Source: Polaribacter filamentus (GTDB lineage: Bacteria; Bacteroidota; Bacteroidia; Flavobacteriales; Flavobacteriaceae). Taken from it: 64,000 nt of DNA. Shown in pieces: positions 62,809 through 64,000 of this stretch; the stretch's first letter is position 1, and each line of letters begins with the position of its first letter. The DNA is taken from positions 985,001 to 1,049,000 of the forward strand of contig NZ_MQUA01000013.1 of assembly GCF_002943715.1 (NCBI RefSeq), read 5' to 3'. The notes beneath the pieces are model-generated. The model saw only the letters and a program-made list of their open reading frames with translations, was not told where the DNA came from and searched no databases. The position numbers and the translations under genes are program-made.

Positions 62809-62894
62809 ATTATAGATAAACTAAAAATTTAGTTTTATAATTATTATGTAAAATAGAACTAGTACGTTTTTACCCAGATGAAGCGTTGGCAAAC

Positions 62895-63817
<923 letters not shown>

Positions 63818-63918
63818 CACACTCCAAATAGAACCAATCTTTGTTACTCCTTCAATTCATCTGAGGTATTCATTTAAGAAAATAAGATTTGTACTAAACA
63901 TATTTCAAAACCAACACC

Positions 63919-64000
63919 CTACATACTTTGTGTATAATAATTATAATCCTTTAAAACAGTATCTATAAATTCTAAATCGCTTTTATGAATCGATTTGATA
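63919..64000 (-). CDS. Possible C-terminus of a gene continuing beyond the window
   Basis: Minus-strand frame from the window end: IKSIHKSDLEFIDTVLKDYNYYTQSM then stop at 63919. It is the right kind of sequence for a coding 3' end in this genome, but too short to identify. Confidence 0.35.
   Translation of the reverse strand, partial: IKSIHKSDLEFIDTVLKDYNYYTQSM

Overview
The window is AT-rich DNA from a member of the Bacteroidota, most likely a flavobacterium. The evidence is several TAnnTTTG-type -7 promoter boxes, LytTR response regulators paired with PHFLFN-type sensor kinases, Crp-like and TetR/MarR/MerR regulators of bacteroidotal style, many secreted or lipoprotein serine hydrolases, an ABC-permease/M1-aminopeptidase fusion, and the insertion sequence families present. 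No tRNA, rRNA or CRISPR array was seen.

Layout. (1) 1-12.5 kb: the end of an ABC permease/M1 aminopeptidase, a LytTR two-component pair, a class-C beta-lactamase-like hydrolase, several alpha/beta hydrolases, a MarR regulator with a palindromic operator, and many broken genes (IS6, S41 peptidase and esterase fragments, and a homopolymer frameshift). (2) 12.5-15.1 kb: a truncated IS256 fused to an IS1595 end, a GNAT stub, and a complete IS3 element inserted in a membrane-protein gene with a 5-bp target duplication. (3) 15.1-25.8 kb: a long co-oriented minus-strand cluster for small-molecule chemistry (nitroreductase, SDR, two serine hydrolases, PNPOx-fold protein, two AhpD/CMD proteins, dehalogenase-like hydrolase, isochorismatase-like hydrolase, NTF2-like protein) headed by a TetR regulator. 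Three identical perfect palindromes lie at or within this cluster. (4) 25.8-32.4 kb: a MerR gene divergent from a DUF1858-like gene, a frameshifted serine hydrolase, an SMP-30-like lipoprotein, a Crp-like regulator, and an IS3 element.

(5) 27.6-44.7 kb holds the most unusual structure. At least eight units, mostly one gene each and all on the minus strand, are separated by related sites of about 105-126 bp that run AAC...GTT and fold into a large imperfect hairpin. The 9-14 bases just inside each unit's two ends are inverted complements of each other and differ from unit to unit. This is the geometry of integron gene cassettes with attC sites (R''/R' boxes carried by the cassette). No integrase gene is in the window, so the structure would be a CALIN-like array. 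A group II intron sits exactly inside the GTT core of one site, and removing it restores that core. Cargo includes a helicase with a possible nuclease domain, a HExxH lipoprotein that may start at ATA, a TonB-plug-like small protein, SHOCT-domain membrane proteins and other unknowns.

(6) 44.7-64 kb consists of gene blocks separated by four same-orientation copies of a long non-coding repeat of up to about 0.9 kb. A fifth partial copy is at 25.8 kb. Block 1 is serine hydrolase/ABC ATPase/ABC permease divergent from a LytTR two-component pair. Block 2 is a second LytTR pair divergent from a CPBP protease, a glycine-rich membrane protein and a serine hydrolase. Block 3 is an unrecognised three-gene operon (large membrane protein, unknown protein, nuclease-like protein) whose third gene is split by an IS5 element. 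The repeats contain a second attC-like inverted arrangement (TTACATAAC...GTTATGTAA).

Overall this is an accessory, recombination-rich region combining sensing and efflux modules, detoxification enzymes and a cassette array.
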